A stretch of DNA of 64,000 nt from Isoetes taiwanensis (lineage: Eukaryota > Streptophyta > Lycopodiopsida > Isoetales > Isoetaceae): NCBI GenBank assembly GCA_021234155.1, contig JAJEKV010000026.1, positions 1,426,001-1,490,000 on the forward strand. The letters are read 5' to 3'. Shown in pieces: positions 32,930-45,070 of this stretch (positions are counted from its first letter, which is position 1; every line of letters begins with the position of its first letter). Position numbers and translations under genes: made by a program. The notes under the pieces were generated by a model, which had not been told where the DNA came from, did not search any database, and worked only from the letters and a program-made list of their open reading frames with translations.

Positions 32930-33339
32930 TTGAATGTATAGTTCTCTGCAAAATCCACTACCGAAAGACATGCATCTGCTGGGAGATTCTCCAGAAGCTC
33001 CTTAAATTGGTTTGCCTGCCATTGGTACCTGAAATTATACAGTGGAAAGATTTTTAGACGCTCTTTCAGTTTATCCAGAAGTTCCTTGGGTTCTGTCTCA
33101 TTGTACTGATGAGTCAGTCTCCTACCAGAACTCGAGACGTTGTCTTTTTCATAGTCAATGTACTCCCATTTCACTTTCCTGTTACTGCCACTTTCTTCCA
33201 TGGGACAGGTATGAAACTTTTTGATTCCACACAGCTCACAATCTCCAAGGATGGGTGCTCGGTGTTGCCGGGCTTTGTCAGCAATAGATGAGGTTGGGAA
33301 TGTTGTGTTAGTGTCATGCATGGTTGTAGTTGTCATGTA

Positions 33340-34400
33340 TGAAGGAAGAGATAGAACACAATAATAAGGGGTTGTTAGTAAGAATTCAAGGAACGAAGCT
33401 TACAATGTTGGATAAAATAAGCAATGTGCCTTAGAGGGGAAGTGCAATGTGTATCTATTGCGAGTCTTAGGCATTTTGTGTGGTGTTTATGTTGTCAAGG
33501 ATAGTGTAATGAGCATGCTTACATTGGTGTTTTTGTTTTTGCAGTTATATTGTATCTTTTTTTGACACGTCTTTCTAGGAATGGATGAATATTATGTAAT
33601 GAGGATACGTATGATTGTTCTATGTGAAACAAGGTGATATGGTATTTGCTTCAAGGTCAATTTGAACCCCCTTAATTAATGCTTTGTTTTTGTTGGTAGG
33701 TATGTATAAAATTGTGGAATTTAAATTCCAAACTATTTCCCAAATTCATCTACGTTTTCTAGGACTCAAGCTTTCGAGAGCATCTAGTATCGTGTAGTTG
33801 GGCAGAATTGGATCGTTGCCTACTCTATAAATCTTTTGAGCTTCCATCCTGTTCTTAGAGATTCCTTCCCGACACTCCTTCCAACATTTAATGCTCTCTA
33901 AGGTCCTAGAACATTTCCCAATTTGTTTCCAAGATTCCAGAGGATCCATAAATTCCTTAAAAGACTATCTTAAGATGTACATGAAATTTAAAACTTTAAA
34001 ACCAGTGTCTGCGTGGGAGACCTCTTAGTGCAGTTCTTCCAATATGCTCTGCTGATTTAGAAAAAAGGACTCATCCACATGACGTAGCATCCCTGATTAC
34101 TCTATTTCATTATGCTGAACATCACCTTGCGAGATTAAATAATGCTACCACAGTCTCTCAACACATCAAGTGAAGCATTTTAGTTATGCAATATGAAGTT
34201 GTTAATGCATCACACAATTCATATGTTCTGCTTTTTGCTTCTCAACACCATTCTAGATAGTTTACAAACTTGTCTTACATGACCTTCTATTAATGCAGAG
34301 ACAGACATTATTAATAGTTTTCTACCAGCTTCTGCTGCTCAGAGAGTTCTCAGATTCATTTGTGACTTTTGGTGGCAGTCTAGGCCTGTAGGAAAGAAAG
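33340..34400. other. Non-coding stretch before the DUF616 relic
   Basis: AT-rich, with only short frames. It should contain one end of the DDE-transposase element, but I could not recognise an inverted partner. Confidence 0.4.
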
Positions 34401-34402
34401 AC

Positions 34403-34973
34403 ATTTTTTCAAAATTATGCAGAAGATATTCCATGTAGCTTTGTCAATCATCCTTTAACCGGCTTCATAATAGTAGAAAGGGATAAGATAGAAATTGATA
34501 AGCATACATGCTTAGTTGTAAGAACAGCAATATTTGGTTCTCATGATGATCTTCTGCAGCCAAAGCATGTGGATACAATTTCTTCAAGGAATGTCTTCTT
34601 TTTCGCTTTTGTAGATAGTGAGACCCTTACTATTCTGCAAAAGGCAGGAAAAGAACTTGATCCTATAACATACAAAGTTGGCTTCTGGCACATAATTCTG
34701 TGAGAAAAATTCCCCTACAAAACTCAGCATGCAATGAATACACTTAAAGCAAAGCATTTACCACATAGATTGTTTCCCAACAACGCATTTAGCATTTGGT
34801 TGGAAGGTGGAACCCAGCTTCTTGTAGATCCATCCAGTCTTATTGAAGGACTTCTACTGCGCAAAAATATTACCCTGGCTTTACCACTGCATCCACATAA
34901 TGTTCACACATTGGAGGAAGCTGCTTTCTGTGTGAGGTGGAGATTATGTGACAGAGAGGCTGTTTGGTATCAG
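34403..34973 (+). pseudogene. DUF616 (MUCI70/TOD1-like) protein fragment
   Basis: Read in one frame it gives NYAEDIPCSFVNHPLTGF, VVRTAIFGSHDDLLQPK, FFFAFVDSETLTIL, KVGFWHIIL, stop (TGA, 34701-34703), EKFPYKTQ, then KHLPHRLFPNNAFSIWLEGG and LLVDPSSLIEGLLLRKN. It ends at WYQ with a GTGAAA donor (34974). This follows the core of plant DUF616 proteins, Golgi-associated proteins linked to glycan synthesis. The later exons are missing. The in-frame TGA and truncation make it a pseudogene. Confidence 0.7.
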
Positions 34974-35081
34974 GTGAAAAGCTATACTGCTCTTTCTATT
35001 CTATTCTATCCTTTTAGTTATGTTGTTTTTGCATGTGAACAGTATTCTCCCATGGCAATGACACATTTAGATCCAAGGTAA

Positions 35082-36320
35082 AGACATGCAAAGCATACAT
35101 GCAGATGTCTCTATAGTCTTGTTTATGGCAGGACACGTCTGAGACTTGGGCATTTCTATTCTCTAGATGGGTCTAGAACTACTCAAGCAATATCTACTTA
35201 TTAAAAATGAATGCCCTCAAAATTCTGCAGCCAATGGAGTTGGCTTACTCATTTTCTTGCTAATTATGTTGGTCCGTGTATTTAGGAATGCAAAAGAAGC
35301 TCCGCATTGAGTCTATAGCTAACCTGCAAAAGCAAGGATAACATGGATAGAGATGCACAAAGTACAAAGTTTACAAATTTGCTAGATGCTCACACCTCAT
35401 GAACCCAAGAATATTTTCTTGTTTCCGACATTCAAGCAAATAATGGACATTCAAAATTTTAGAAGAATATTTTTTTATTGCATGTGGTAGAGAGGTTTTA
35501 CCTTGAATCGATCCATGTGCATGCAAGCGGCCTCTTCCATCAGCAAAGAAATAAAACCTTAATCACAGCAGCTAAACTGAGGTTGCAAAGTAGATAAGTT
35601 TTTGCTTCGGCCAGAACCTAGCTATTCAAGCCTGATCTATAAGTGATGGTGACGAATGCAAAAAGTAACTGAAGAAAATAGTCACCTGAGGATTCTGAGT
35701 AAACCAACCGTGCTCTAGCATCTAATGCACAGAGCCATGAGACTTTAAGATGTAAATATGCAGATAATAGAATGAACCAATATGGAGCAAATATTCTTTA
35801 GGCCTCTACCAGTGCAGAACATAGAGGTTTTGGAAGAAAGATCCTTTAATATGATGGAAGAACCGATCCTTCAATATGATGAATCTAGAAATCAACAATA
35901 CTGGCAGGGACGCTGGAAACCCCTTGCGAAAATCGCAGTAAACAATCTAAATCAGGTCTCTAGCATCATAGAAACTAGACATCATCTTACTAATGTGGCT
36001 ATCATCTTTACATATTAGATGTATGAACGTGGCCACTTCAAAACTTTGGAAAAAAAAATTAGTTCCATAATTTTGCCATTTGATTTATGCCTAGCAAATT
36101 ATCCAAGATAAATAGTAGCCAATATTTTACACCCCGTCAAATATGTAGGGAGGTTAAAAAAATACCCTGATTGATACATCAAAGTTTTCACTTTTTGTAA
36201 TAAGGAGCATCTAGATTTTTTTCCAATAAACATGTGTTGTGGTCTGTTTATCCATCCTTGTGAACAAATTCATTCTTATGTTATGACATGATTTTTCATG
36301 AATAATTGCCATGAATATAT
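35082..36320 (+). other. Mostly non-coding, one exon-like segment
   Basis: The only candidate is 35782-35955. It reads EERSFNMMEEPILQYDESR and QQYWQGRWKPLAKIAVNN and stops at CAG/GTCTCT, a possible donor. I do not recognise it and it has no partner exons. The rest is AT-rich without features. Confidence 0.3.
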
Positions 36321-36432
36321 AGGAAGGAAGGAAGGAAGGTTCTTTTATCGTCGGCGGAGGCCAATCGGCCTATGGGAGCCAAATTACACGGGTGCAGCAA
36401 GCCCGTTGCTACCCGGATTAAAAAACCCCCCC

Positions 36433-39400
36433 TTAGGAGGGAAAAACTGTCGCAGCAACAAGCCTGCTGGCAGCTGTACAAATATACATATACACATGAA
36501 TTCCCGGCACCTCAGGTAGGCGCCCGGGGGCAGAGGTGAGTCCGCAGATCCAAAACCTCTTGGAGGTAGGAGCCAAGGAATCGAATTGACGGCGTACTGA
36601 GTAGCTCGTGCAGAGGCAGACCAGGTCGCACCAAGATAATGTAGCGAGCCCGAATCTGACTATAGGCTGGACAGCTCTGGAAGGCATGGCTTTCATCCTC
36701 AACAACCCCCAGCGGGCAACACTGACAAAGCCTGTCCTGGCGCGGCTCTCCAACCCACCGACCCGTCTCAAGCCGAAGATGGTGGGCCCCTGTTCGAATG
36801 GACGCGATGGTCCTGCGCTTCTTCATGGGCAACTGAGAACGCAGGTAAAGCTGTGAACCTCGAACCAGGGTGGGGTTTATGTGCTGTTTGTAGTGTGATC
36901 TTTACCTGTTTCAGAGCATGGTGGTCCCAGAGCTTCCCCAGGAAACAAGAGTCCAAGTACCCCCTCAGCCTATCCCGGCCGGCTTCTGTGTGCACCTGGA
37001 TGCACCTATGTGCGTCTACGTTCCAGCGCGCCAGCCACTGGGCTCTTTTGTCCTTCCAACAAGCCCTGAGTCGTTGCAGGCTCATCGCCACAGCGTAAGC
37101 CAAGTGCGGGAGCCGAGTGTCGCCCATGTTGGCCACCTTCTGGAACTAAACAATGTGTCTATCGAGGCCCACATGCTGCAGGGCCATGAATCCTGTCTTC
37201 TGCAACAAGATCTGATATGGAACTGATGCTTGACCCCAAGTGCCCGCGTTAAAAAAGCCTTCTGGACTTGCTCTAAGTCGTTCCAAGTCGTTGTAACGTT
37301 CCTAACCGACATGCCCTTAACCAACTGGGCAAAACCGTCTAGACGTTTATGAATAGTCACTTCTATCCATTTATGCCGGTGTCTCGGGAACGCCCCACAG
37401 GCACATTCAAGGTTCGAATACTCGAGCGGTCTACCATGGACCCGTTACAGTCTCTCCCACTAGGATTATGCTCGTCGTCGAGCATCCAAGGCTATACCAT
37501 GTCACAATGATTACCAAGTCTTTGCAAATTACCCATGCATATAGGCACCCATGGAGACTCGAACTCGAAACCTGCTCTGATACCAACTGTGACGTTCCTA
37601 ACCGACATGCCCTTAACCAACTGGGCAAAACCGTCTAGACGTTTATGAATAGTCACTTCTATCCATTTATGCCGGTGTCTCGGGAACGCCCCACAGGCAC
37701 ATTCAAGGTTCGAATACTCGAGCGGTCTACCATGGACCCGTTACAGTCGCCAAAGACACCACTGGGCCCCACACCTCGACCCCATACAGAAGAACTGGCT
37801 CCACCAGTGCCCGGAACAAATGTGACTGGTGGCCCCAGTCATACAGCTCTGCCCTGTGACTATTGTTTTTGCATTGCGTACAGCGCCTTCCAACCTGCGG
37901 TCACCCGAAGGCAAATGGATGCATCCCAATACATTGAGGACGGAAATTCCACCCCCATGTACTTGTAGCTGGGTGTGACCTCTACCATCTGCCCCTGATA
38001 AGTGAGCGCCGGAGGTGCTGGATGACGTGAGGAGGATATGAGGACCACCTTAGTCTTGGCCAGGTTGACACGCATATCCGTCGCCTGGCAGAATGTGTCC
38101 AGAGCATCTAGATGTGCCTGCATGCCCTCTGGTGTATGGCCAAGAGGTCCACATCATCCGCATAGATGAGCTGCCGGATGACCTGGTGCAAGAGCTGTAT
38201 ACCGTCCCCCCCACTGGCAGCAAGCCAGGCTTCCAACTGGTCAATGTAAAGTCCAAAGAGTGTGGGTGAGAGAGGACAACCTTGCCTAACTCCAATGCTA
38301 CTGGCAAATGACTGTCCTTCCGGTTGCATGCGGCCTGTGCAACTCTCTTACAGTCTGTACACTGCGTTTTGCAGATCCATAGAGAGCCCCAGATGGTGCA
38401 ATCTCGCCCACAACTTTTCCCCGGTATCGTGGTCGAAAAGCTTTTGCAAAGTCCACAAAAGCAAGATGATGTGAGTCCTCCCGACGGTTCTGCTGTCCTC
38501 GACCGTGGCCCCGAGTGTGAAGATGTGATCAATGGTCGAATGTCGGCTCGGAAGCTTTGCACGAGTAAGTGCCCTTGACTTCCGCCTCCCATCTTGTTAC
38601 CTGCTGTTCGAGAATGTCCGCGCACAGCTTGGCAAACACTGAGCTGACCATGATGGTTCGGTAATTGGCTGGACAGTGTGGGTCCCCTGCCTTGTAGATC
38701 GGAACAACCCTGCTTGTGGTCCCATGACCGGGAAAAACCCTCTTGTAGCGCCCTGTTGAACAGTGCAGCAAGGACGGGCACCATGGGCTGTCCTGCCCAC
38801 TTGAGCAACTCCGCTTGCAAGCCGTCTAAGTCTGTTGCCTTCCCATTAGCCAGGCACTGCAGCCCCTCTTTGACATCTTCTTCTGTGATCACCAGCAGTG
38901 GGCCATGCTGCGGGGGCACATCTGTCCGTGTTCCCGGGGGATCATAAAGCTGTTGCAGGTACTGCTCCCATTGCACCGCCGTGATGTTCCCCATAGGGTC
39001 GTGGCTGGCTGCTGCAGAGTACCCCGGCGAGAAAAGTTCCGGGTGGAAGCGTCCAGTAGGCCGAACATTTCTCCTTGGTGCCTTGCCAGGTACCTTGCCT
39101 TTGTTTCCTTGAGGAAGGCACGGTAATGGCTGGTGGCCTGAAGCTTCGCGTGCCACTCGATCCACGATGAGGCCAGTCGCGTTTTGCGTTCCTTACACTC
39201 GACATCAAACCATCTTGCAGCGGGAAGGTTGCGGCCTCGATCTCTGGCGTGGGGAGGTCTCCCAAAGCACCTGTCTGCCCCTGTTCTGAGGAGCTCGACC
39301 AGCTGGTCGGTTTGCTGCTCCAGCGTGTGGGCCCGCAGAACTGTCGGGAGGGCTTCTGCGAGCATGTCAGCGTAACCCTTTGCCTGCTCATAATCCAAAG

Positions 39401-40260
39401 CGCAACCGAGGTCGGCAAGGTCGCTATCGAGGGGGCGTGTGCGGCCGGCCAGACTTCACATAGAGTGGGAGGTGATCTGAGTCGGCCTCCTCGTCCCGAC
39501 TGTCCGTGCCGACATGAAAATGGATGACAAGGTGTACATCCTGCGTAGCCACTATGACATAATCCACGACATTAGTTCCGCCGCGGTGATTGTCCTGTCT
39601 GCAACTGTACCCGTGGGAAGAGGGCCATTGTGGTAGGCCATTGCATATGAGCAGGTCAAAGATACCGCACATCAGGAGCAATTGTCGCGCCGGGGTGACT
39701 GACCGTCATCCGAGTGCAGCGTGCAAAAGCTGCCTCTGGACGGGACGCAATCGCAAAGACGCCATCCGGCGAGGGGGTCCAACCGCATGGCTTGTTCCAC
39801 CCCTGTCCGCGCATTGAAAAAGGAGCATGACTCTGCCCATCCGCTTGTCCATCCTGTCCACCTCCGGGTGGCTATGATAGAAGGGACTCTCTGCATGGGG
39901 AAAGTAGCAAGCAGCTAGGAAGAGAGGATCTCCGCCAGGGTGGTGCACTCGGATCCACAAGTAGCGGTTATGTCTGTCGGTCTTCTGGAGGGAAACCAAA
40001 TGTGCCAAGGTTACCCGGTAGTAGCAGGCAACCCCACTGTGCCCACGTCTCCCTGTACAACCATTGAACACTGAAAAATGCTGGTACCACGGCGGTCGGG
40101 CAGCCCTGGGCACAGGTGTTCCCATGTCTCCATGAGGAAGATGAGGTCCATGTCCACGGCCTCTTGAATTGAGGCTATCGCCCTTACGCCACGAAACCCC
40201 GAAGCCTTCAGACCACCACCCGGAGGCACAATTCCTATTGAGCTTGTCGGAGATGCTTGT
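36433..40260 (-). pseudogene. LINE ORF2: endonuclease, reverse transcriptase, zinc region
   Basis: The pieces, in order on the minus strand, are: APE-type endonuclease (IFLMETW; the terminal SDHLP motif at about 39460); linker; RT blocks VVPIYKAGDPHCPANYR, GVRQGCPLSPTLFGLYID and LIYADDVDLLA (YADD at 38153-38164); then KTKVVLIS, the ATWNDLEQVQKAF thumb region (cut by the TRIM), and a C-terminal zf-RVT-like CQCC...ESHAFQSC. All key RT motifs survive, but in different frames. The enzyme would nick target DNA and prime cDNA synthesis there. Confidence 0.8.
37292..37745 (-). mobile_element. Complete TRIM (454 bp) inside the LINE
   Basis: Two 158-bp LTRs (37292-37449 and 37588-37745), TG...CA termini apart from one base change (TGTGAC) in the second. 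On the minus strand the primer site TGGTATCAGAGC lies at about 37585-37574, and the polypurine tract GTGGGAGAGAC abuts the other LTR. Target duplication GTCGT/GTCGC (one mismatch). The internal region is only 138 bp and non-coding. Removing it restores the LINE reading frame across the site. Confidence 0.88.
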
Positions 40261-40552
40261 ATAGTGTGTGTCACGGATGGACCAGCGGCCCGAGCAAAGC
40301 GAAGGCGGGGCGGACTTGGACAAGCATAAGCGAGAGGCGGCGAGGGCAGCATTTGGTCGGCGGGAGCGTGGGCCGAGTTGTAGGGGTAGATGCGGGAGGA
40401 TCGGGGAGTGGAGGCAGCGGGTAGCATTTGGGCAGAAAGGGTGCACGGCGGCATTTGGTCGACTAGCAGGCGTCCCCGACCTGGCGAACTCCCTCCTGCG
40501 TGCCTCTGTTGCACTTTCGAGTAAGATCCCTCCCACATACGAGATGTGCCCT

Positions 40553-41872
40553 TCATAAACTTGCCCCGTGGCGGTTATGGCCTCTCGAACTCGTGCATCC
40601 GCAATCGTGAACACCACGAAGTGGTACATGGCACAGGCGCTGGACCCCACACCGGGCTGGTCGCGTAACCTGAACAGTTCCTGGACCAGGAAACGTCATG
40701 CGCCCAAGGATCTGTGTGTGTATCTTCCGAGTGAGATTCTCTTCCATCTCTTTCGGCAGGCCCCGAACTACTAGGTTGTGGCTCCGTCGCCTGCGCTCAT
40801 GGAGCTCAGCGTCCGATGAAGGCACTGGCCCACTCTGGCCTGGTGGCGGCACGCGTGATGATGGTGCGGCGGCGGGCTGCGGTACTGCGGCGTTGAGTTG
40901 ACCCGGTGACCCCGTTGGCGTCTTGCGGGTTGTTGGGCTTGGCGGCGGTGTGTCATGTCTTTGCGGCTTACGTTCTCCTCAAGTGCCTGGCTTCAGCTCT
41001 TGCAAGGCTTGGTCCTATCTTGCCGTCTCCCGCGTGCAGTGCCGCCATTGTTCATGCGCCTCTGCCTGGAGGCCCTTGCCTTGGCGGGCAGCGGCGGTCG
41101 GAGCTCTGCATTTCCGGTCCCTTGCCAAATCCTTCTCCGAAGAGCGCTTCGATGTTGCACGGTTAACTTCCAAAGCGGCCTGCAACCTCTGTCTTCGTGA
41201 TAGCCTCCTCAACTTCCAAGCTGGGTGTGGCTTTGTCGTGGCGCCGTCCCATGGCATTGGCCTCATCAACCTCGATGCAGAGCTGAGACGTGATTGCCAG
41301 TGTCTCGCACTCTGCCCGGTCCCTGTCCTGTCTCGCATCGTCCAGGGTATGCATGCGAGCCTGCATATCTGCGAGCACCTGCCGGTCTTGCTGTCTCTCA
41401 GAGTGCACCAAGCGGATGCTGTCGTCCAGCCGGTGTGCTCGGGTCTCCAACTCAGTGATCTGTTGTTTCGCTATCACCCATTGTCTGCGCAACACATGGG
41501 ATGTTGCAGACTCCATCTTCGTCTCCAGGCCCGCAATGCGGGCACTATTGGCCTCAACCCCAGCTTGGATGGCGGCCCAAGGTTCTGCCAATGGAGGGGG
41601 CCCTGTGGGGCCGGCGATAACTTCCGGCAGCTTAGGCGGCCCCGCGTGTGGGCCTTGGCCCGGGCCTCCTTCTTCATGGAGGATGCCTCTCCCTTGCGCA
41701 TTGCGTCTGCACGGGGCCGCTTCCTTGGTGGCCCTTCTTGGTTTTCCCAGGCAGGCTCGGCCTGCGGGAGGTCAGCAGGCTGTGCTGGGGTTTGTCCGAG
41801 GTGGGGTGCTGTGGTCTGTGGAAGCTCACCTGCTAGGGGTGAGTCCGAACACTGGGCTGCTTCTGTGGCCAT
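40553..41872 (-). pseudogene. LINE ORF1 (coiled-coil, RRM-like)
   Basis: It starts MATEAAQCSDSPLAGELP with a Pro-rich, basic leader (PPRKRPRADAMRK). After a frameshift there is a long heptad-type coiled coil (41591-41200: ARIAGLETKMES, ITELETRAHRLDDSI). A region with RRRSHNLVVRGLPKEMEENL (about 40790) resembles the start of the L1 ORF1p RRM. The expected role is RNA binding and chaperoning of the LINE RNP. Confidence 0.6.
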
Positions 41873-41880
41873 GACTGGGG

Positions 41881-43547
41881 GTATGGCACGTCAAGCAAGG
41901 TTTAGGCTATGGCAGGGGCTTGTCAGATCTGGCAGGGCTAGGCAGGCTGTGGCCAGGCTAGGCAAGGCCAAGAGGCAGTTTGTTGGGTTGTGGCAATGTC
42001 AGGCAAATGTTGGAGCCTAGCTCAACATTATTCTGTGCGCTGACTTCCAAAGGCAGTGGGGTCTCTGGCATACAAGGCTAAATTACTGTAGCCAGGGCTA
42101 ATATTAAAAACTGAGAATAAGCTTGCAGGATGCTGAACCAAGGACCACAGGTAGAGCGCCCCCAGATGCTCATGGGTAAGCACCTTAATCTAAAAATAGC
42201 AAGTTTTCTAGAACTTTGCAAACACTCACAAGAACATATGCTCATGGTTAAGCACCTCAGTCTAAAAATAGTAAGTTTTTTAAATATAATAAAGAAATGC
42301 CAAACCACTACAAATTAGACTCAATTCATTCTCTTCAAATATGGATGTGTGCCTGACCAATGAGAGATACAATAAGCACCAGTGTGTACTAAAGGGCGCT
42401 CAATTCTGAAAGCCAAACCACCTTCAACAGAAATGTTGAAACCTAGTATCTGCAGAGTATTGTGCCAAATGCATTTGTTAGATCTTTCAAAGAGATAATG
42501 GAATTGAGTTTTTGTACATGCAGGGTACCTTCTCAAAATAATAATCACTGATGGTATTCTAATTGGCCCACGCCTGACCCGGCTATGGAAGGAGCAAAAA
42601 AAGAACCAAAAAAGGAAGTAGTATCAAATTGATTGGGATATGGAACCAAAAAAGGAAGCAGTATCAAATTAAGAATCAAATCTCCATTCATATCCAAGTC
42701 CAAGTTTGATTCAAAAACCTTGTCAGTGGAAAATGGTGAAACCAAGAAAAAAATCCAGCATACCCTACTTTTGAATGCACACCAATCAGTCTTCATTGTT
42801 GCCGACATACCTTGATGCCAAAACTATCATTGCCATGACATAAATTTCCCATTCTATCTTTTCCTTTTGCTATGGCCTTTGAGATTTCTATATCCAACCT
42901 AGTCGATTGAGAATGAGAAATAGCTATAAAACCTTAGATTTAGAATCGAAAGATGGAGTTCTACCTTTCGACGCTACTGCAACAACGATCATCGCTCCAA
43001 AACAGTTCCATCAGCTTCATGTCTATCTTGGTTGAGATTCTCAGTAAACTCCCAGTGGCCCTGCATGTTCCATGAAACCAAAAAAATTAGAGACCCAAAC
43101 GAAAGCTCGGCATAAAGATGGATAAGATAGACTACCTAAGTAAAAGCAAGAAAAATTGGAGGACTTAGAAGAGGATTTGTAAGGCCAGCACTATACTACT
43201 GGATGATTTGGATTATTCAAGGAATTCTGATTTAAAGTTCTTAAGAAAAGAACAAAGATAGAAGGCTGGTAATCATCAGAAGCCATATATCTAACAAAAA
43301 TTAAGCACTTGAACTAATTCACAACCATAAAGAGGTTATCTCAATCAGTGCAGTAGACCAAATTAAATAGAGCAGATCAAATAAGTACAAACCACCCATC
43401 ATTTCAATGCTAGTGATTGCAACATGCAAGAAGAACATGTATAATGAATAAAATATGCAGATAGTACACATGCCTCATGGACACATGTCATGATAGCCAT
43501 AAGGACTGTTCCTGATCCAATGTAAAACCTCAAACAGACGCCATTTG
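41881..43547. other. LINE 5' flank and non-coding DNA
   Basis: 41881-42015 repeats GGCAGGGCTAGGCAGG-like words and may be the LINE 5' region. 42170-42285 contains a tandem pair: ATGCTCATGG(G)TAAGCACCT and TCTAAAAATAG(C/T)AAGTTTT recur about 70 bp apart. The rest shows no gene. Confidence 0.45.
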
Positions 43548-43725
<178 letters not shown>

Positions 43726-45070
43726 GGGGCCTGCACAGATTTCATACCTAGACAGTACGCTGAACTCCCTCAAAATATGCCGCAACTCAGTAAGCCATCT
43801 GCATGGAGAGCATTTCAGGCGGAAATTGTACAGCCTAGTGGGAACCTTCTACACTCTATGTCCTTGCCAAACTAAAAAATGCATGGATGAAAATAATGAA
43901 TAAGTAGCACACATAAACTCTATACCTACGCAATATAAAGGTAAGCATGCTAATGTCAAATGTGCGAGATGCAAGATTCTTATGTTCATAGTATCTTTTA
44001 AATTATAGGAAGGCTTATAAATGCAACCATGTTGGAAGTCGTACAGAAGGCATGGGATTCATCTTGCAATTTGATCCAATGTGCAACATCCAATATAACA
44101 GAAACAGAAGTGTTGTTATTACTTAGCACATACGCTGTTGTTATGCAAGAACGAAATCTAAGATAAGAGGACCAAAAGGAACCTGCAACTGCAATTAGTG
44201 CCTTATGACAGTAGATGCAACAGCTAAATATGAAGCAAAAGAGTTGTTAAAAAGATCCAGAACCTACCTCAAGTTGGCAGCTTTTCCTGTTCACCAGAAG
44301 AAGAGGGCACATCAGAACATGGGGCATCAGATCCAACAAAAGAGAGCACACCATACCAAGTAGCACTGGACATGTAACTCGCAGTCATAAATTGCTACAC
44401 ATAAATTAATGCCATCCGTTCTGCACAAAGCATGGCAAAAGCAAAAATATAAATTGTTCCAGGCATATTTACCATCATGGATATGTATTGGAAAAACCCT
44501 GGCATACAACAAAATTGAAACCAAAGAAAGACAGCTAATCCTTCAGAGAAGAAGCCTTAAATGCTCTCATCGAACCTATTCACCTGCAACCGAACTTCAT
44601 GCACACATCTTTGTAAAGAATCCAGCTCCTGGTGTCATAGTTGTGCATATGTGGGATTGAAAAGTCCGTTATCACAGGGGTCGTGCGACCATCTCCATGC
44701 CATCGATCCAAGCTATGGTGGGCCATTGCCAGAGCAACAACCTCCTCTACTCTGCATAAACATTGGACTACATGAATTGGACTACATGAAGCGAAGTGCG
44801 TTTTGCCTTCTAGAAGATCACAATCTGGACACTTGGAATGGAGCCAAAGATTGCCAAAAGAAGATGGATTGGCTCAAATAAACAAAACAAACAAAATCAT
44901 ACCAATAAAAAAAGTCCTTGATTTTTGGAGAATCGGGAAAATTTGCCGGCAGAAAAATTCCCTCATAAGCTTAGGAAATCAAGTTAAAAACAATTCCAAA
45001 AACATTTTTAGTCAGACTGGAAAATCCCAAATTAAAAAGGTCGATAGTCTAGATTTTCCCATGGGGTCAT
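43726..45070. other. Non-coding stretch
   Basis: AT-rich; no gene, transposon end or RNA gene recognised. A few short frames without domains. Confidence 0.45.

Larger units (their letters stand above)
30525..33336 (-). pseudogene. DDE-like transposase of an unassigned DNA transposon, split by a MULE
   Basis: The N-terminal part (33336 down to about 32930) has a CELCGIKKFHTCP zinc motif, a basic region, FRYQWQANQFKELLENLP and VVDFAENYTF, the first acidic motif. The frame resumes on the other side of the MULE (about 31741 downward) with QEEVQSMRW, YYVSDDREHDT, HYVFSDGAASQFK, NFFGSNHRKGEHDG, then CFCSYC...CVNKHY zinc ligands. The C-terminal domain (DNFAVVAPKGNNEGSEFWIL; GTWYLAGDSVIEGMYY) resembles a BAH/SH3-like fold. 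The motif order matches uncharacterised transposase-like proteins common in invertebrate genomes and also known to me from plants; I cannot name the superfamily. The 30525-31740 part is fully open, so the gene died recently, probably by the MULE insertion. Confidence 0.6.
36321..41880 (-). mobile_element. Full-length-scale LINE with two ORFs, degenerate, (TTCC)n tail
   Basis: On the minus strand: ORF1 (from 41872), endonuclease (about 40260-39430), reverse transcriptase (about 39100-37860), C-terminal zinc region (to 36433), and a 3' end in a short TTCC microsatellite (36321-36339) instead of poly(A). The body is clearly GC-richer than its surroundings. It is interrupted by a TRIM at 37292-37745. 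Many frameshifts; inactive. It shares its 3' end with the fragment at 53477-54498. Confidence 0.8.

Noticed and set aside
40923-42020. 365-residue plus-strand frame across the LINE
   Set aside because: Antisense shadow of LINE ORF1 in GC-rich DNA; the minus strand has coiled-coil and RRM-like features, the plus strand none.
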